Source: a virus. From it: a DNA stretch of 21,578 bases. The translations under genes were made by a program, and so were the position numbers. A model generated the notes under the pieces. The model searched no databases. It saw nothing but the letters and a program-made list of their open reading frames with translations, and was not told the DNA's origin. Below are positions 20,523-21,578 of the stretch, piece after piece. The stretch covers positions 1 to 21,578 of IMG/VR virus record IMGVR_UViG_3300044678_001216; one strand, written 5' to 3'. The first letter of the stretch is position 1. Each line of letters begins with the position of its first letter.

Positions 20523-20560
20523 GGCACTTGGTACTTTAATGACCCCAAGCGGTCAAGTTA

Positions 20561-21578
20561 TTAGGCTACGATGTCCTTACAAACTGCGAAGGCAGTAGGC
20601 TGCAACAAGTTTACATCCATGTAAGAGTTAAGGATAACGTTGGTCAAACCAGCAGTAGCTCCACTGAAAGGATCTACCACTAATTCCATGCCGCCGCCCC
20701 ATGAAGCCAAAGCGAGCTTGGAGAAGTCACCAAAAATCATGGCAGACAATGTGCTGCTAGTTCCTTTGGTCAAGTTGCTTGGAACCAAAGTAGAAGTGGC
20801 TACATTGTAACCGTTCAACTCGGCGCCACCGCTTGCCCAAATGAAGTTACCTTCAACACCAGAAGCTTGGCGTGGGATAGTTTGCAAAGCGGCTTTTACT
20901 TTAGGGTTAGTCAAGTAAGCAACACCCTCGCCGTTAGCGTTTTCTACAGCTTTCATCAAGTTAACAACGTCAGCCCATACTGGAGCGATTCCGTTAGCGT
21001 TAGTACTGTTTGAAGATGCGCCACCTGCGAAAGTTACGTTAACTGAAGAGTTAGCAATGATACCAGTAGGCTCGTTAGATCCACCGCCTTTGATAGCAGC
21101 AGTTTCCAAAGATTGAGCCATTGCATTCAAGAGCCAGTTACGCACGTAAGCGTCGATTGAGTTGCTAGACTGCAACATCAACTGGTTTGATACCTGAATG
21201 TAAGCGGCCAAACGCTTAGGGCTGAAAGTGATTTTGCTGAATGCAGGGCTCTTTTCAGAAGCTGAACCGTTTTCAGTATTCCAACCTGCAGAAGGTACAG
21301 TTGAAGCTGTTGGCATATCCAAGTTACCAACCAATCCGCTCAATTGCTGAACACCCAAACCGCGCAATACGGTGCGAGGTAACAACACATCGATAATTGA
21401 ACCAACAGAAGTTTGAACGTTTACACCACCTTCAGAACCAGCAGAACCACCGGTAGCAGTCATATCACGTTTGAAAACTTCAGAAGGGATTTTTACAGAG
21501 TGAGCAGAAACAGAAACACCAGAACGCTGGAACTCTTCAGCACCGATTTGAGAAAATTCACCTTCAACACCTTCGCGG
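20561..21578 (-). CDS. Major capsid protein (HK97 fold), 5' part outside the window
   Basis: The reading frame runs through the right edge without a stop. An internal ATG at 21463 is not the start, because the preceding 38 codons (REGVEGEFSQIGAEEFQRSG, VSVSAHSVKIPSEVFKRD) read as capsid sequence. Features seen: the LPRTVLRGLGVQQLSG region, FSPKRLAAYIQVSNQLMLQS (P-domain and E-loop neighbourhood), the spine helix VRNWLLNAMAQSLETAAIKG, SNEPTGIIANSS, and the C-terminal FGDFSKLALASWGGGMELVV. It forms the icosahedral shell. Portal and protease genes are expected upstream (to the right). Confidence 0.95.
   Translation of the reverse strand, partial: REGVEGEFSQIGAEEFQRSGVSVSAHSVKIPSEVFKRDMTATGGSAGSEGGVNVQTSVGSIIDVLLPRTVLRGLGVQQLSGLVGNLDMPTASTVPSAGWNTENGSASEKSPAFSKITFSPKRLAAYIQVSNQLMLQSSNSIDAYVRNWLLNAMAQSLETAAIKGGGSNEPTGIIANSSVNVTFAGGASSNSTNANGIAPVWADVVNLMKAVENANGEGVAYLTNPKVKAALQTIPRQASGVEGNFIWASGGAELNGYNVATSTLVPSNLTKGTSSTLSAMIFGDFSKLALASWGGGMELVVDPFSGATAGLTNVILNSYMDVNLLQPTAFAVCKDIVA

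Overview
The window looks like part of a tailed (siphovirus-like) phage or prophage of a Bacteroidetes host. Evidence: an HK97-fold capsid, lambda-like head-tail and tail genes including a G/GT-type frameshift, a tape measure gene and a lysis cluster. The host guess rests on promoters matching the Bacteroidetes pattern (-7 TAnnTTTG, -33 TTTG), the lack of obvious Shine-Dalgarno sequences, and a primase-helicase with a BT4734/VirE-N-type N-terminus. No integrase, tRNA, rRNA or CRISPR array was seen. Terminase, portal and protease genes are absent and probably lie just outside both ends: an HNH gene of the kind often found before terminase is at the left edge, and the capsid gene runs off the right edge.

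Layout. (1) 26-7459, minus strand: one tightly overlapping early/replication operon (mostly ATGA start/stop overlaps). Read from its promoter (7481-7511) it holds three small membrane or coiled-coil proteins, a 65-aa ORF, an orphan DnaA domain IV protein, an SF2 helicase with zinc ribbon, a 48-aa helix-turn-helix protein, small unknowns, an HNH endonuclease, a VirE/VapE-type primase-helicase, an ORF filled with iteron-like repeats (684-925), a VRR-NUC nuclease and an HNH nuclease. A perfect DnaA box (TTATCCACA) lies between the -33 and -7 elements of the operon promoter. (2) 7520-9212: a control and recombination island. A 58-aa Cro-like regulator (minus, ending at an intrinsic terminator) diverges from a plus-strand RecE-like exonuclease and RecT-like annealing protein. 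Both directions may start from one palindrome, CAAATTTA-N12-TAAATTTG. The plus-strand operon ends at an intrinsic terminator placed inside the antisense endolysin gene. (3) 9131-12986, minus: late genes for lysis (YkuD-like putative endolysin, spanin-like overlapping pair, holin candidate), small proteins, an arabinofuranosidase-like surface module and a tail fiber. (4) 13029-21578, minus: virion morphogenesis: 806-aa tail-tip protein, tape measure, tail completion protein, G/GT chaperones, major tail protein, gp10-like protein, head closure, head-tail connector, a 66-aa protein and the major capsid protein.

How it fits together (inference). The 58-aa regulator and the DnaA-box promoter would set the switch between recombination and replication genes. 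The DnaA domain IV protein, helicase, primase-helicase and repeat array would form the replication module, with the array as candidate origin. The late operon runs from capsid to lysis, with RNA hairpins after the capsid gene and after the major tail protein gene that could lower expression of the genes behind them. Four genes under 60 aa (48, 58, 58 and 38 aa) were found by manual translation and are supported by start/stop overlaps or promoter context.
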